The notes under the pieces were generated by a model. It did no database searches, had not been told where the DNA came from, and worked only from the letters and a program-made list of their open reading frames with translations. From positions 1-36,190 of the forward strand of contig JAVBIX010000034.1 of NCBI GenBank assembly GCA_030756895.1: a stretch of DNA of 36,190 bases, read 5' to 3'. Position 1 is the first letter of the stretch, and each line of letters begins with the position of its first letter. The translations under genes and the position numbers were made by a program. Shown in pieces: positions 16,171-24,898 of the stretch. This DNA comes from Synechococcus sp. SP2 MAG (GTDB lineage Bacteria; Cyanobacteriota; Cyanobacteriia; PCC-6307; Cyanobiaceae).

Positions 16171-16476
16171 TTAGTCGTCGGTCTGGCTGGATCCCAATCC
16201 GGCTTGGAGCATGGGCATCAGCAAGCGGCCTCCAATCACCAAAAATCCAGTGGAAGCCACCAGTTGCAGCCAGTCGGCGGGAATCACAGCGGATAATGAC
16301 CCTCCTGCCACAGCACCAATCAAGCTGGCGAGTACTAAGGCGCTCGAGGATCCGAGAAACACCGCCAACGGTCGATCGGATGTGCCGCTGATTGCCACAG
16401 TTGCCAGTTGGGTTTTGTCACCGAGCTCTGCCAAGAACACGGTCACAAACGTGGAAATGAGAAGGGTGAAGTCCAT
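16171..16476 (-). CDS. Gdt1/UPF0016 half-transporter, second half
   Basis: 101 residues from ATG 16476, three membrane helices. It carries one family signature FVTVFLAELGDKTQLATVAIS at the N-terminus (ExGDK), then GSSSALVLASLIGAVAGG. UPF0016 proteins are Mn2+/Ca2+ transporters; most have two copies of the signature in one chain (six helices), while some bacteria and cyanobacteria encode two single-repeat subunits. Here it starts seven bases after the sister half at 16484-16813, so a heterodimer is expected. In cyanobacteria the fused version (Mnx, sll0615) protects from Mn overload and loads the thylakoid lumen. Confidence 0.9.
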   Translation of the reverse strand: MDFTLLISTFVTVFLAELGDKTQLATVAISGTSDRPLAVFLGSSSALVLASLIGAVAGGSLSAVIPADWLQLVASTGFLVIGGRLLMPMLQAGLGSSQTDD

Positions 16477-16483
16477 AAAAATT

Positions 16484-16813
16484 TCAGAGTGATTGGGTCT
16501 CTATCAGTGACTTCAAGGCCTGACTGCCCAGCCACAAACCCAGTCCAACCATCAGCAAACCTGCCATTTGTTCCAGGCGTTCTGGGGGAAGGATGGTGGA
16601 TAGCCAACGTCCCACCAGAACTCCCACCAGGCTTGAACAGATCAATGCAAGCGCGGCTCCGATAAACACCAACCATGGTTCGCCGGATTGGGCGGAAAGG
16701 AGAAGGGTGGCTAATTGGGTTTTGTCACCCAATTCAGCGAGGAATACGGTGGTAAAAGTGCTCAGCAGAACGGCATTAAACCCAAGCTTGTTGTCGCTAC
16801 CTGCTTCAGTCAT
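16484..16813 (-). CDS. Gdt1/UPF0016 half-transporter, first half
   Basis: 109 residues from ATG 16813, three membrane helices. The signature FTTVFLAELGDKTQLATLLLS sits at residues 19-39, followed by GAALALICSSLVGVLVGR. It is strongly similar to the adjacent half-gene, including the ELGDKTQLAT core, but each copy has its own loops. It overlaps the stop of the YkgJ-like gene by eight bases and precedes the other half by seven, making a three-gene operon. The likely function is Mn2+ (or Ca2+) transport for thylakoid metal supply. The N-terminus is short and polar, so no cleavable signal is seen. Confidence 0.9.
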   Translation of the reverse strand: MTEAGSDNKLGFNAVLLSTFTTVFLAELGDKTQLATLLLSAQSGEPWLVFIGAALALICSSLVGVLVGRWLSTILPPERLEQMAGLLMVGLGLWLGSQALKSLIETQSL

Positions 16814-17180
16814 CGGCGTCCTGAGGTGAGCGGATCAACCGTTCGAACTTACGCAGTTCCAAGCTTCTTCCGCCATGAACCGATCGAATTTGCTGTCTAC
16901 AGCAATCAATAGCGAAGGCATTGACCTCCTCCGCAGGTACCGCAAATAAGTCAGCTAAACCGCTCACCCTGCAAAAGTCAGGGCGGTCTTCATAAATCCT
17001 GCAGCGCCGGCCTCCCTGGTCGAAATTCCTGCACCATCCGTCCTCCCCCACCATCTCCAGATAGATCGTTTGCTGATCGTCCGATAACGCTTCAAGAGCT
17101 TCCTGTCGTTCAGCCGGAGCAAGCCTGCAACAGGCACCGCAGTGATTCAGGCAGGACCAGTGAAGAGGCGGTCGGCTCAT
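16806..17180 (-). CDS. YkgJ-family cysteine cluster protein
   Basis: 124 residues from ATG 17180. Cysteines are arranged as CLNHCGACC at the N-terminus (C-x3-C-x2-CC), followed by GWCRNFDQGGRRCRIYEDRPDFCRV, and a CC pair later (DCCRQQ). This is the YkgJ/UPF0153 pattern, proposed to bind zinc or an Fe-S cluster; the function is unknown. In marine Synechococcus it sits with Gdt1 halves, here as first gene of the three-gene operon with an eight-base overlap. A metal-linked partner role with the transporter is plausible but unproven. It diverges from psb30 across a 118-base region. Confidence 0.88.
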   Translation of the reverse strand: MSRPPLHWSCLNHCGACCRLAPAERQEALEALSDDQQTIYLEMVGEDGWCRNFDQGGRRCRIYEDRPDFCRVSGLADLFAVPAEEVNAFAIDCCRQQIRSVHGGRSLELRKFERLIRSPQDADD

Positions 17181-17298
17181 GGTTCAAATCAGAGGTTGCT
17201 GTGACAAGGCATCACATTGATACCTCTTAATAAGGGCAATGCGGTGGAACGCCCCGTAACCTTTTGGAGGCATCACGCTGATCAACTGCTTTCCTTCC

Positions 17299-17406
17299 AT
17301 GGGATTTGATATCCACCTGATTGCAAATTTTGGGGCTCTTGCTCTCATCACGCTTGCTGGCCCAGCAGTGATCTTCATCCTCTTCTATAGGCGCGGAGCT
17401 CTCTGA
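17299..17406 (+). CDS. psb30: photosystem II subunit Psb30 (Ycf12)
   Basis: 35-residue protein missed by a 60-residue cutoff. It reads [20 protein letters not shown], then [15 protein letters not shown]. This is the single-helix PSII subunit Psb30/Ycf12, whose typical form has the HLIANF start, the [10 protein letters not shown] helix and the YRRGAL end. It sits at the PSII periphery near PsbJ/cytochrome b559 and stabilises the complex. ATG 17299 is the only sensible start. A GGAGG at 17266-17270 is too far away to serve it. The last 22 bases overlap the end of the convergent ClC gene. Its 118-base upstream region is shared divergently with the YkgJ-Gdt1 operon. Confidence 0.95.
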   Translation: MGFDIHLIANFGALALITLAGPAVIFILFYRRGAL

Positions 17407-18749
17407 AGCTTTGCAAGTGCGTGATACACCGGTGTTCGTGAGACCAACCGGCCGGTGTAAGCGGCAATCACGGCTGTAAGGCAAGCTCCTGCAAACAATT
17501 GTTGATCGCCTACGAGTCGCCAGGAAAAAATTAAAGAGACCAGTGGCAATTGGGTGGCTCCGGCCAATCCTGCTGCTAAGCCAAGACCTACGCCTACTTG
17601 GGTGCTGAATCCAATCACCGCACAGACCGTGTAGCCGAGAACGGCACCGAACGTGAGTGATGGATCGATTAATCCGCCTGGAACGCCTGGTGCGAGGGCA
17701 AGCATGGGGCCGATCACCCTGACAACGGTGATCCAAATGCTCACGATCCCTGAGCGGAAATCAGAGTGCTCTGAGCCAAGTTCCGGCAAGCCTCGTTCGA
17801 GCAGTTGTTTCACGAGTGCTTCACCATCTGCAGTGCTTGTACCCCAGCTCAATAGGGCGAGCACACTGAGTCCGGCGCCAAGGCACAGTCCGGTGCGTAG
17901 CGGACGCTGCCGGACCATTGGAGCTAAACGCGCTGTGGTCCAAACCAGTCCTCGATTGAAGAATCCGCCTACAAGACCAGCGGCGATTCCAATCGGAATC
18001 GCCAGCATCAGTTGTTCTTTTTCCGGCGCGTACACATTGATTAGACCTAAGCCGAAAATCGGTTCTCCTCCAAGGTTTGAAAATCCAGCCGCGGCGACAC
18101 ACACCAGCAAAGCTGGCCAGATCGTGACGATTGAATATTCAGCTGTGAGCTCCTCAAGCATGAACACAACGCCAAGCAGAGGGGTGTTGAAACCACCAGC
18201 TAGGCCGGCTCCTCCGCCAATGGCGACCATCTGTCGTTCGGTGAGAGCTGGCATCCAATTGGGCCAACGTTTTTGTGTGGCGCGTGCCACTGCGGCGCCA
18301 AATTGCACCACTGGACCCTCCCGTCCCAGAGGAAACATGGCTGCTGTCGCCACCGACCAAAGGATTCCTCTATGCAGAGTGCTGCTTGCTTCCATCGCAT
18401 CTGGCATCAACGATGGATCTTCAAGCGCGTTCATCGTTGAAGGAATTCCTGATCCAGCGCCGCCTCGCCATGGTCCCCGTTGAAGAATCAATAGGACTGG
18501 CATCACCACAATGGGAGCCAGGGCAATCAGCAGACCAATGGAGGTCCAAGGGCTTTGGCCGGTTGTTGGCAAGAAATTGAAGAGCCACTCCTGAACGCGA
18601 TCAACGAGATTCAGGGGGAGGCAAGCCAGGCCAATCAAGACGCCAACAACAAGCAAGCCAATGAAATGGCGTGCAAGTCGCTTGATCTCGTTCAAGACCG
18701 AGGCTGGGCCACGGAACCGTGAGCTGGTTGTGTTGAGTTCAGAGGTCAT
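17385..18749 (-). CDS. ClC-family chloride channel or H+/Cl- antiporter
   Basis: 454 residues from ATG 18749, whose ATGA overlaps the recJ stop. Filter motifs of the family are present: [13 protein letters not shown] near residue 100, [14 protein letters not shown] (gating Glu), [11 protein letters not shown] (internal proton Glu as in exchangers), and [15 protein letters not shown]. About ten hydrophobic helices follow the standard ClC pattern. No CBS domains at the C-terminus, so it is a short bacterial type. Both glutamates suggest a 2Cl-/H+ exchanger rather than a channel (inference). Relatives act in acid resistance or thylakoid ion balance. The C-terminus overlaps psb30 on the opposite strand by 22 bases. 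Confidence 0.93.
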   Translation of the reverse strand: MTSELNTTSSRFRGPASVLNEIKRLARHFIGLLVVGVLIGLACLPLNLVDRVQEWLFNFLPTTGQSPWTSIGLLIALAPIVVMPVLLILQRGPWRGGAGSGIPSTMNALEDPSLMPDAMEASSTLHRGILWSVATAAMFPLGREGPVVQFGAAVARATQKRWPNWMPALTERQMVAIGGGAGLAGGFNTPLLGVVFMLEELTAEYSIVTIWPALLVCVAAAGFSNLGGEPIFGLGLINVYAPEKEQLMLAIPIGIAAGLVGGFFNRGLVWTTARLAPMVRQRPLRTGLCLGAGLSVLALLSWGTSTADGEALVKQLLERGLPELGSEHSDFRSGIVSIWITVVRVIGPMLALAPGVPGGLIDPSLTFGAVLGYTVCAVIGFSTQVGVGLGLAAGLAGATQLPLVSLIFSWRLVGDQQLFAGACLTAVIAAYTGRLVSRTPVYHALAKLQRAPRL

Positions 18750-20656
18750 GGAAGAAGGCCAAGGCCGATGCAAGCGTCTTGAATGAGGCCAGCAACGTAA
18801 GGGTGTCTTGCCCTGTTGTCTTCACTTACAAAGACTCCGTTGCTGTTGACCAACCCAGACAGCCGTTCTCCAGATGGATTCTGAATCTCAATGGTTGATT
18901 CTTGGGGGCTTGTGCAGCGATAAACGCCAAGGCCGCGGTGCAGATCTAAACAGGCGTGATGTTCTCGTAGAGCCTGGATTTCGAGTTGCAGTTTTGCTTC
19001 TCCTTGCCAGCGGTTGAGGCTGATTCGAAACGCCACATCCACGATTGCGGGGAGTGGTTGAGTTTGTTGCCAGCGCCAAGCAATGGCTTCCCGCTCACAG
19101 TCGTTTTGCGCCAAGGTGAGTTTCAGGTGACCGCCGCGGAGCAATCGTTGGGATGTCACCCTGCAAGCTCTCGACCAAAACAGTGGCGCTGGATGCCCGA
19201 TCCCAAAGGGTTCGAGAGAGAGCAACGCTGACCAGAGTTCGTGATTGATCGCTGTTAACGACAACAGTGCTTCTGGTTCCACCAGGATTCCCTCTCCACG
19301 CTCTTGAATCCAGGTAAGGGCCAAGGCATTGAGCTCCTCATGCAGGCGATGCACCTGCTTGGCTTTCACCGTGAATCCTCCTGCGGCGGGGTGGCCGCCA
19401 TGGCGCTCTAGTAAGGCTGTGCAGTGGTCGAGAGCGCTGTCGACGGCGAACCCTGCTGGAGCGCGCACCGAGGCTCGCATCAGGCCATCGCCATCAGCAG
19501 CCAGTAAGGCTGTTGGACGTTGGAATCGTTCCATGAGGCGTGCAGCAACGATGCCAATCACCCCGTGATGCCAGTGGCCTTGAGCAAGAAGAAGAAATGG
19601 TGGTAATGGATCACGGTCAGACTCCAATAGGGCCAAAGCTTCTGCCTCAATGGCATCACACAGTTCTCGGCGCTGTCGGTTGAGACTGTCGCATTGGCGG
19701 CCTAGCTCAATCGCACTGTTTTGGTCGTCTGCGGTGAGTAAATCCACCACCAATTGGGGATCGCCGATCCGCCCCACCGCGTTGATTCTGGGGGCCAGTT
19801 GAAAGCCGATGTCATCGGCGCGCAGTGGCCGATCACCGAGTCCTGCAAGTTGCTGCAGGGCGCGCACTCCTGGACAGTTGCTTCGATGGAGATGAAGCAA
19901 CCCTTCTCTCAGGAGTGTCCTATTGGCACCTGTCAGCGGTGCCATATCAGCCACCGTTCCGATGCAAAACAAATCACGAGCACTGGCGATGGCTTCTGGT
20001 TGGCGCATGCGTTCTGCGAGTTCGCGCGCTACGACGTAGGCGAGCCCAACGCCTGCTAACCCGCGATACGGAGAGTGATCCGGCGTGGTGGCTGGATGAA
20101 TTAAAGCGAGAGCTTTGGGGCGTGTTTTTGGGAGCGTGTGGTGATCCGTGAGCACCACCTCCATGCCCAGATCTTCAGCTCTATTCAAGGCCTCGTAAGC
20201 AGCCACTCCGTTGTCGACAGTGACAATCAGCCGCACTCCAGCGTCGTGGAGTTCATTCACCATTGAACAGTTCAAGCCGTAGCCATCAGCCATACGGCTT
20301 GGGATCGCTGCTTGGGGTTCCGCTCCCAAAGTGCGCAAGGTGCGCAGCAACAACGCCGTACTCGTCATGCCATCGGCGTCGTAGTCACCACAGATCGCAA
20401 CGCGTTCTGCCTTTAAACAGGCCTGATGCAAGCGTTGGACGGCCTTTTCCAATTCAGGGAAGTGGCCATCAGGCTTGGGTAAGGGGGAATCGATCAGTAG
20501 TGCATTCACCTGATCTGGATCTGTCAGACCGCGGCGGAATAACAGTGCAAGGAGGGGCAGAGGAAGGGGAACCGCATCCAGAGCAGTGAGGTCAATACCC
20601 CGCGGTAATTGCCATTGCTGAATCGAGGCGGCAGACGGCAACGGGCAGGAGCTCAA
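18746..20656 (-). CDS. recJ: single-stranded-DNA-specific exonuclease RecJ
   Basis: 636 residues from ATG 20656. RecJ degrades ssDNA 5'->3' in recombination and mismatch repair. Catalytic DHH-family motifs: DYDADG (91-96), VTVDNG (146-151), TDHHTLP (170-176) and, in the DHHA1 domain, HGGHPAAGGFTV; Mn2+-binding aspartates and histidines are all kept. An OB-fold and a C-terminal cyanobacterial extension follow. Its stop overlaps the ClC start by four bases, suggesting translational coupling although the functions look unrelated. The gene diverges from the CbbY-like gene across about 37 bases. Confidence 0.95.
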   Translation of the reverse strand: MSSCPLPSAASIQQWQLPRGIDLTALDAVPLPLPLLALLFRRGLTDPDQVNALLIDSPLPKPDGHFPELEKAVQRLHQACLKAERVAICGDYDADGMTSTALLLRTLRTLGAEPQAAIPSRMADGYGLNCSMVNELHDAGVRLIVTVDNGVAAYEALNRAEDLGMEVVLTDHHTLPKTRPKALALIHPATTPDHSPYRGLAGVGLAYVVARELAERMRQPEAIASARDLFCIGTVADMAPLTGANRTLLREGLLHLHRSNCPGVRALQQLAGLGDRPLRADDIGFQLAPRINAVGRIGDPQLVVDLLTADDQNSAIELGRQCDSLNRQRRELCDAIEAEALALLESDRDPLPPFLLLAQGHWHHGVIGIVAARLMERFQRPTALLAADGDGLMRASVRAPAGFAVDSALDHCTALLERHGGHPAAGGFTVKAKQVHRLHEELNALALTWIQERGEGILVEPEALLSLTAINHELWSALLSLEPFGIGHPAPLFWSRACRVTSQRLLRGGHLKLTLAQNDCEREAIAWRWQQTQPLPAIVDVAFRISLNRWQGEAKLQLEIQALREHHACLDLHRGLGVYRCTSPQESTIEIQNPSGERLSGLVNSNGVFVSEDNRARHPYVAGLIQDACIGLGLLP

Positions 20657-20693
20657 GCAGCCTGCATTGTGCTTCGTCCTTCAAGCTGTTGCC

Positions 20694-21467
20694 ATGAATT
20701 GCATGGCCGTCATGCCTGTCTTGAAGACCGTGTTTTGGGATGTGGATGGCACCCTTGCTGACACTGAAATGGATGGGCATCGACCAGCCTTCAATCGAGC
20801 TTTCGTTGAACAGGGTTTGGATTGGAGCTGGGATCCAGAGACCTACAAGCGTTTGCTCAGCATTCCTGGTGGAAGCCTTCGCATGAAAACCTTTGCGCAG
20901 GAGCAGGGTGAGGTCTTGAGCGATGCTCAGTTTGCTCAGTTGCGCCTCTCCAAACAGCGTCACTATCTCGATGCAGTGCGTGCCGGAGCTGTGTCTCTTC
21001 GCCCAGGTGTGGAAAGACTTCTTCGTGAGCTTCAGGCGCGGGCGATTCCTCAATGGATTGTGACCAGTAGTGGTGGTCCTTCCGTATCCGCGTTGTTAAA
21101 CACCTTGTTTCCCGGCGACGACCATCCGTTTGCTGGTGTGATTAGTGCCGATGATGTATCGAGGCATAAACCCAATCCTGATCCCTATTTGAAGGCGCTT
21201 GAATGCAGTAACACCGATCCGGATTCGGCTTTGGCGTTTGAGGATTCAACGCCGGGCCTTCGCTCTGCAGGAGCGGCTGGCCTTCGATGTCTGCTGATGC
21301 CCTCCCCGTGGGATCAGGAGCTCCATCGTTATCAAGATCAGGCCGTGGCGGTGCTGGACCATCTAGGGAGTGCCCAGATTCCATGCACTGTTTCGAGCGG
21401 CCCCCCTTGTCTGGACGGGCTTGTCACGCTGGAGTACTTGCAGATGCTTTTCGTCTTACCCGATTGA
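20694..21467 (+). CDS. CbbY-like HAD phosphatase
   Basis: 257 residues from ATG 20694 (ATGs at 20703 and 20712 are also possible). HAD motifs: WDVDGTLADTE (motif I, both nucleophile Asp), VTSSGG (motif II), KPNPDP (motif III Lys) and FEDSTPG (motif IV). The combination with DGHRPAFNRAF points to CbbY, the xylulose-1,5-bisphosphate phosphatase that removes a Rubisco inhibitor. Other HAD sugar phosphatases cannot be excluded. Its TGA shares one base with the ATG of the next gene (Ycf20), and glycerate kinase follows. So the three form an operon linked to Rubisco by-products and photorespiration (inference). Confidence 0.82.
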   Translation: MNCMAVMPVLKTVFWDVDGTLADTEMDGHRPAFNRAFVEQGLDWSWDPETYKRLLSIPGGSLRMKTFAQEQGEVLSDAQFAQLRLSKQRHYLDAVRAGAVSLRPGVERLLRELQARAIPQWIVTSSGGPSVSALLNTLFPGDDHPFAGVISADDVSRHKPNPDPYLKALECSNTDPDSALAFEDSTPGLRSAGAAGLRCLLMPSPWDQELHRYQDQAVAVLDHLGSAQIPCTVSSGPPCLDGLVTLEYLQMLFVLPD

Positions 21468-21805
21468 TGACGACCCATCTCACTCGTTATGAACAGTTTC
21501 AGAGACGGATTGGTGTTCAACTATCACGAGCGCTAACCGGATCTTGGCGTCGCCGCAGCCTGGGTGTTCTCTCCCTGCTGTTTGGCTTTCTTTTGGGCAG
21601 CAACTTCACCATGTATTGGTATCAAAAAATGGACGGTCAACGTCCGTTTGTGGTGCTCTCGATGGTGATCGTGGTTGAGCTGTTGGTGCGAGCAAGGACG
21701 TACGTCAAACGCGAACCTTGGCCGATTGGTTGGCTGGCGATCGACAACATCCGAATTGGAGCCGTCTTTTCAGTTGTGTTTGAGGCCTTCAAGCTTGGCT
21801 CTTGA
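21467..21805 (+). CDS. Ycf20-like (DUF565) membrane protein
   Basis: 112 residues from ATG 21467, which overlaps the previous stop (TGATG). Two to three hydrophobic segments: LGVLSLLFGFLLGSNFTMYW and FVVLSMVIVVELLVRARTYV, with a short third LAIDNIRIGAVFSVVFEAFKLG. This is the DUF565/Ycf20 family of cyanobacteria and plastids. In Chlamydomonas and Arabidopsis, relatives affect non-photochemical quenching and thylakoid proteins. Function in cyanobacteria is not settled. The upstream extension of the frame lies within the CbbY-like gene and is not used. It overlaps the glycerate kinase start. Confidence 0.85.
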   Translation: MTTHLTRYEQFQRRIGVQLSRALTGSWRRRSLGVLSLLFGFLLGSNFTMYWYQKMDGQRPFVVLSMVIVVELLVRARTYVKREPWPIGWLAIDNIRIGAVFSVVFEAFKLGS

Positions 21806-22736
21806 CCCGTTTCAACTGGCTCCTAAAGGGTTGCCTTTGCTCCTTGAATCCTTGGGTTGGTCAGATCCCGAGCTCTGGTGGAGCCATTGGCAGCAACGCG
21901 GTGGTTTTGAGCTTGCGCGTCGCGTCTGGCCCGCGGAAGTGAAAGATGAATGGCTTCTTGGTGTGGCCTTGCCATTGCTTTCACAGGCCGAGTCTCTTCT
22001 GGAGATGGGTGGCCGTTCTCTGCTCGGATTGAGTGCTCTCCCTGGATGTGGAAAAACCACCCTTTGCGATTGGCTTGTGCAAGCCAGCTCCGAGTTGGGA
22101 TGGTCGATCGATGTTCTTTCGATCGATGATTTTTATTGGCCTGGTCCAGAGCTTGATCGACGGATGGCAGGAAATCCCTGGGGAGTGCCCAGGGCCATAC
22201 CGGGTAGTCACGATCTGGAGTTGATGGCCACGGCTCTCGATCAGTGGCGAGAGACGGGGGTGTTGTATGCGCCTCGCTTTGACAAAGCCTTACGTCAAGG
22301 TCGAGGCGATCGCAGTGAATGGGTTCGCTCCACTCCTGATTTAGTTGTGCTTGAGGGATGGTTCGTGGGCGTTCTTGTTTCCGATCAGTTGCCTTCGGTT
22401 CAAAACACCCATCAGCTTGAGCTCACGACGGAAGAACTGGTGTATCGCGAACAGCTCATTCAGCTCCTACCTGACTACGCACCTCTCTGGGACCGAATCG
22501 ATAAGCTCTGGCATCTCAAAGCTCAAAGCGGTACGTCAAGCAGGCTTTGGAAGAAACAGCAAGTGGATACCCAAGCCAAGACCACTGGGGTTCACGTGCC
22601 TCAAGCAGCTCTTAGAAATTTTGTTCGAATGATTGAAGCTGCATTTCCAGTTTCATGGCTGCAAGATCTCCATCGATCCGATGTTGTGATTGATCTCACG
22701 AACCAACGCGCTGTTCGTGAGATCACCTTGAAATGA
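21795..22736 (+). CDS. glyK: D-glycerate 3-kinase (plant/cyanobacterial type)
   Basis: 313 residues, probably starting at TTG 21795 (LALDPFQLAPKG), overlapping the previous gene by 11 bases; the frame is open further upstream inside that gene but no better start exists. Walker A LPGCGKTT at 82-89 and a kinase core (DVLSIDDFYWPGPELD; VVLEGWFVGV) match the plant-type D-glycerate 3-kinase family, related to uridine kinase and phosphoribulokinase. It phosphorylates glycerate to 3-phosphoglycerate, the last step of photorespiration returning carbon to the Calvin cycle. It ends three bases before the convergent rpmF. Confidence 0.88.
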   Translation: MALDPFQLAPKGLPLLLESLGWSDPELWWSHWQQRGGFELARRVWPAEVKDEWLLGVALPLLSQAESLLEMGGRSLLGLSALPGCGKTTLCDWLVQASSELGWSIDVLSIDDFYWPGPELDRRMAGNPWGVPRAIPGSHDLELMATALDQWRETGVLYAPRFDKALRQGRGDRSEWVRSTPDLVVLEGWFVGVLVSDQLPSVQNTHQLELTTEELVYREQLIQLLPDYAPLWDRIDKLWHLKAQSGTSSRLWKKQQVDTQAKTTGVHVPQAALRNFVRMIEAAFPVSWLQDLHRSDVVIDLTNQRAVREITLK

Positions 22737-22738
22737 AT

Positions 22739-22915
22739 TCAGTCCTCGCTGTCATCAGCATCAGCAACCGGGTACACAAAACCTTGCGCGCGGCCACTCA
22801 ACACTGATTTGCCGATTGACATGGCACGTTGTGCAGCAGTGGCTGCTTTTGCCTTCCAAACAGCATGCCGTTGATTGCGCTTGCCTTTAGATGTTTTCTT
22901 CTTCGGTACAGCCAT
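22739..22915 (-). CDS. rpmF: 50S ribosomal protein L32
   Basis: 58 residues, below a 60-residue cutoff, read on the minus strand from ATG 22915 to TGA 22739. It begins [20 protein letters not shown], exactly the bL32 signature ([20 protein letters not shown]), and continues with Lys/Ala-rich [18 protein letters not shown]-like sequence, then an acidic tail (DADDSED) common in cyanobacteria. No CxxC zinc motif, so it is the zinc-free form. It converges with glyK with two bases between stops and diverges from ftsH across 87 bases. Sits alone, not with rpmF-plsX or fab genes as in many bacteria. Confidence 0.95.
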   Translation of the reverse strand: MAVPKKKTSKGKRNQRHAVWKAKAATAAQRAMSIGKSVLSGRAQGFVYPVADADDSED

Positions 22916-23002
22916 TGCAGCCGGAACTCTTCCAAACGCCCATAATCTACTTTCGAGAGTCCGCCCGTCAAATCGCTACTCTTAATACATCGCAGGAACG
23001 GT

Positions 23003-24898
23003 GTGAGTTCAGGTCCGGAAGATCGTGAAATCATCGTCTCCCAGGCATCTGGGACCGATGCCAAGGAAAGGTCCACCAATCCGTTTGCTCGTTTTGAATC
23101 GGATCCCCCGCCGAGTTACAGCGAGTTATTGACGCAAATTTCAGCGGGGAAAGTCAAAGATCTGCAATTGGTTCCCGCACGTAGGGAAGTGATCGTGGAA
23201 TACGACGACGGCCGCAATGCCACTGTTTCCACCCTGGCCAACGATCAACAGATCTTGCGTACAGCTGAAGCTGCTGGCGTTCCTTTGACGGTGAAAGATG
23301 TTCGTCAGGAACAAGCGTTAGCTGGTTTGGCCGGGAATGTGGCCCTGATCGCCTTGATTGTGGTCGGTCTTTCCTTCCTGCTTCGTCGCTCAGCGAAGGC
23401 CGCAAACAAGGCCATGGGCTTTGGTCGCAGTCAAGCGCGGATCCGCCCTCAAGATGAAATCACCGTTCGATTTGAGGACGTTGCCGGAATCAGCGAAGCC
23501 AAGGAGGAACTTCAGGAGGTCGTGACCTTTCTCAAGCAGCCGGAAGGTTTTATCCGTCTTGGAGCGCGGATCCCTCGGGGTGTTCTGTTGATAGGACCGC
23601 CGGGAACGGGAAAAACATTGCTCGCCAAAGCCATTGCTGGGGAAGCTGGGGTTCCGTTTTTCTCGATTGCGGCATCTGAATTTGTAGAGCTGTTCGTGGG
23701 CGTTGGTGCCAGTCGTGTTCGCGATCTATTTCGCAAAGCCAAGGAGAAATCGCCTTGCATCATTTTTATTGATGAAATTGATGCCGTTGGTCGTCAACGC
23801 GGTGCAGGAATCGGGGGTGGAAATGATGAGCGGGAGCAGACCCTGAATCAGTTGCTCACTGAAATGGATGGCTTTGCTGATAATTCAGGTGTCATCCTTC
23901 TTGCCGCCACCAATAGGGCTGACGTGCTTGATACGGCATTGATGCGTCCAGGCCGTTTCGATCGACGTATTCATGTCGACCTGCCTGACCGCAAGGGGCG
24001 TGAGGCGATTCTTGCGGTCCATGCCCGAAGTCGGCCTCTTTCAGACGAGGTGTCTCTGGCTGATTGGGCCTTGAGAACTCCAGGATTTTCAGGAGCTGAT
24101 CTGGCCAATCTCATCAATGAGGCCGCGATCCTTACGGCGCGATATGACCGTTCATTTGTGGGCAGCTCAGAATTAGAAGCAGCTCTCGAACGCATCACAA
24201 TGGGCTTATCGGCGTCTCCACTGCAGGACAGTGCCAAGAAACGGCTGATCGCTTATCACGAAATTGGCCACGCCCTGGTGGCAGTCCATACGCCTAATGC
24301 CGATCCTGTGGACAAGGTCACCTTGCTTCCACGGAGTGGTGGAGTGGGCGGATTCACACGATTCTTCCCTGATGAGGAGGTGATTGATTCCGGCCTGGTC
24401 AGCAAGGCTTATTTAAGGGCGCGTCTCGTAATGGCTCTCGGTGGACGTGCTGCAGAGACGGTGGTTTTTGGTCCTGGTGAGATCACCCAGGGAGCTAGTG
24501 GAGATCTGCAAATGGTGTCTCAACTCGCCAGAGAAATGGTGACTCGCTTTGGATTTTCATCTCTGGGGCCCGTTGCTCTTGAAGGTGGAGATCAGGAGGT
24601 GTTTTTAGGCAGAGACTTAATCCATACCCGTCCCTCTTATGCAGAGAGCACAGGTAAAGCGATTGATGCTTGTGTCCGCCAGCTGGCAATCCAAGCTCTT
24701 GATGAGGCGATCGCTTTATTAGAGCCCCGTCGCGAGGTGATGGATCGTCTTGTTGAGGCCTTGATTACGGAAGAAACGCTTTCTAGTTCGCGCTTTTATG
24801 AAATAGCGGGATTAGACAGGCCTCAAAGTGGAGAGAATCAATTGAAGATTGATGATTTTCATAAACCTTTTCTGGCTGAAAAGCCAGCTGCGACTTGA
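23003..24898 (+). CDS. ftsH: FtsH-family ATP-dependent zinc metalloprotease lacking the first membrane helix
   Basis: 631 residues from GTG 23003, with AGGA at 22994-22997 as ribosome binding site. Domains: lumen/periplasm-type region (33-105), one membrane helix (about 108-127), AAA+ ATPase with Walker A GPPGTGKT (198-205), Walker B FIDEID, second region of homology RPGRFDR, and protease with HEIGH (419-423) plus the Asp in ASGDLQ. Catalytic residues are intact. Normal FtsH has a second, N-terminal helix before the external domain; here none exists, and the frame upstream is closed at 22943. FtsH degrades damaged PSII D1 and other membrane proteins. It overlaps the UPF0182 gene by four bases. 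Confidence 0.94.
   Translation: MSSGPEDREIIVSQASGTDAKERSTNPFARFESDPPPSYSELLTQISAGKVKDLQLVPARREVIVEYDDGRNATVSTLANDQQILRTAEAAGVPLTVKDVRQEQALAGLAGNVALIALIVVGLSFLLRRSAKAANKAMGFGRSQARIRPQDEITVRFEDVAGISEAKEELQEVVTFLKQPEGFIRLGARIPRGVLLIGPPGTGKTLLAKAIAGEAGVPFFSIAASEFVELFVGVGASRVRDLFRKAKEKSPCIIFIDEIDAVGRQRGAGIGGGNDEREQTLNQLLTEMDGFADNSGVILLAATNRADVLDTALMRPGRFDRRIHVDLPDRKGREAILAVHARSRPLSDEVSLADWALRTPGFSGADLANLINEAAILTARYDRSFVGSSELEAALERITMGLSASPLQDSAKKRLIAYHEIGHALVAVHTPNADPVDKVTLLPRSGGVGGFTRFFPDEEVIDSGLVSKAYLRARLVMALGGRAAETVVFGPGEITQGASGDLQMVSQLAREMVTRFGFSSLGPVALEGGDQEVFLGRDLIHTRPSYAESTGKAIDACVRQLAIQALDEAIALLEPRREVMDRLVEALITEETLSSSRFYEIAGLDRPQSGENQLKIDDFHKPFLAEKPAAT

Noticed and set aside
17653-18483. 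Long plus-strand open frame (276 codons) opposite the ClC gene
   Set aside because: It is Ser/Pro/Arg-rich, typical of an antisense shadow; ClC motifs on the minus strand are unambiguous.
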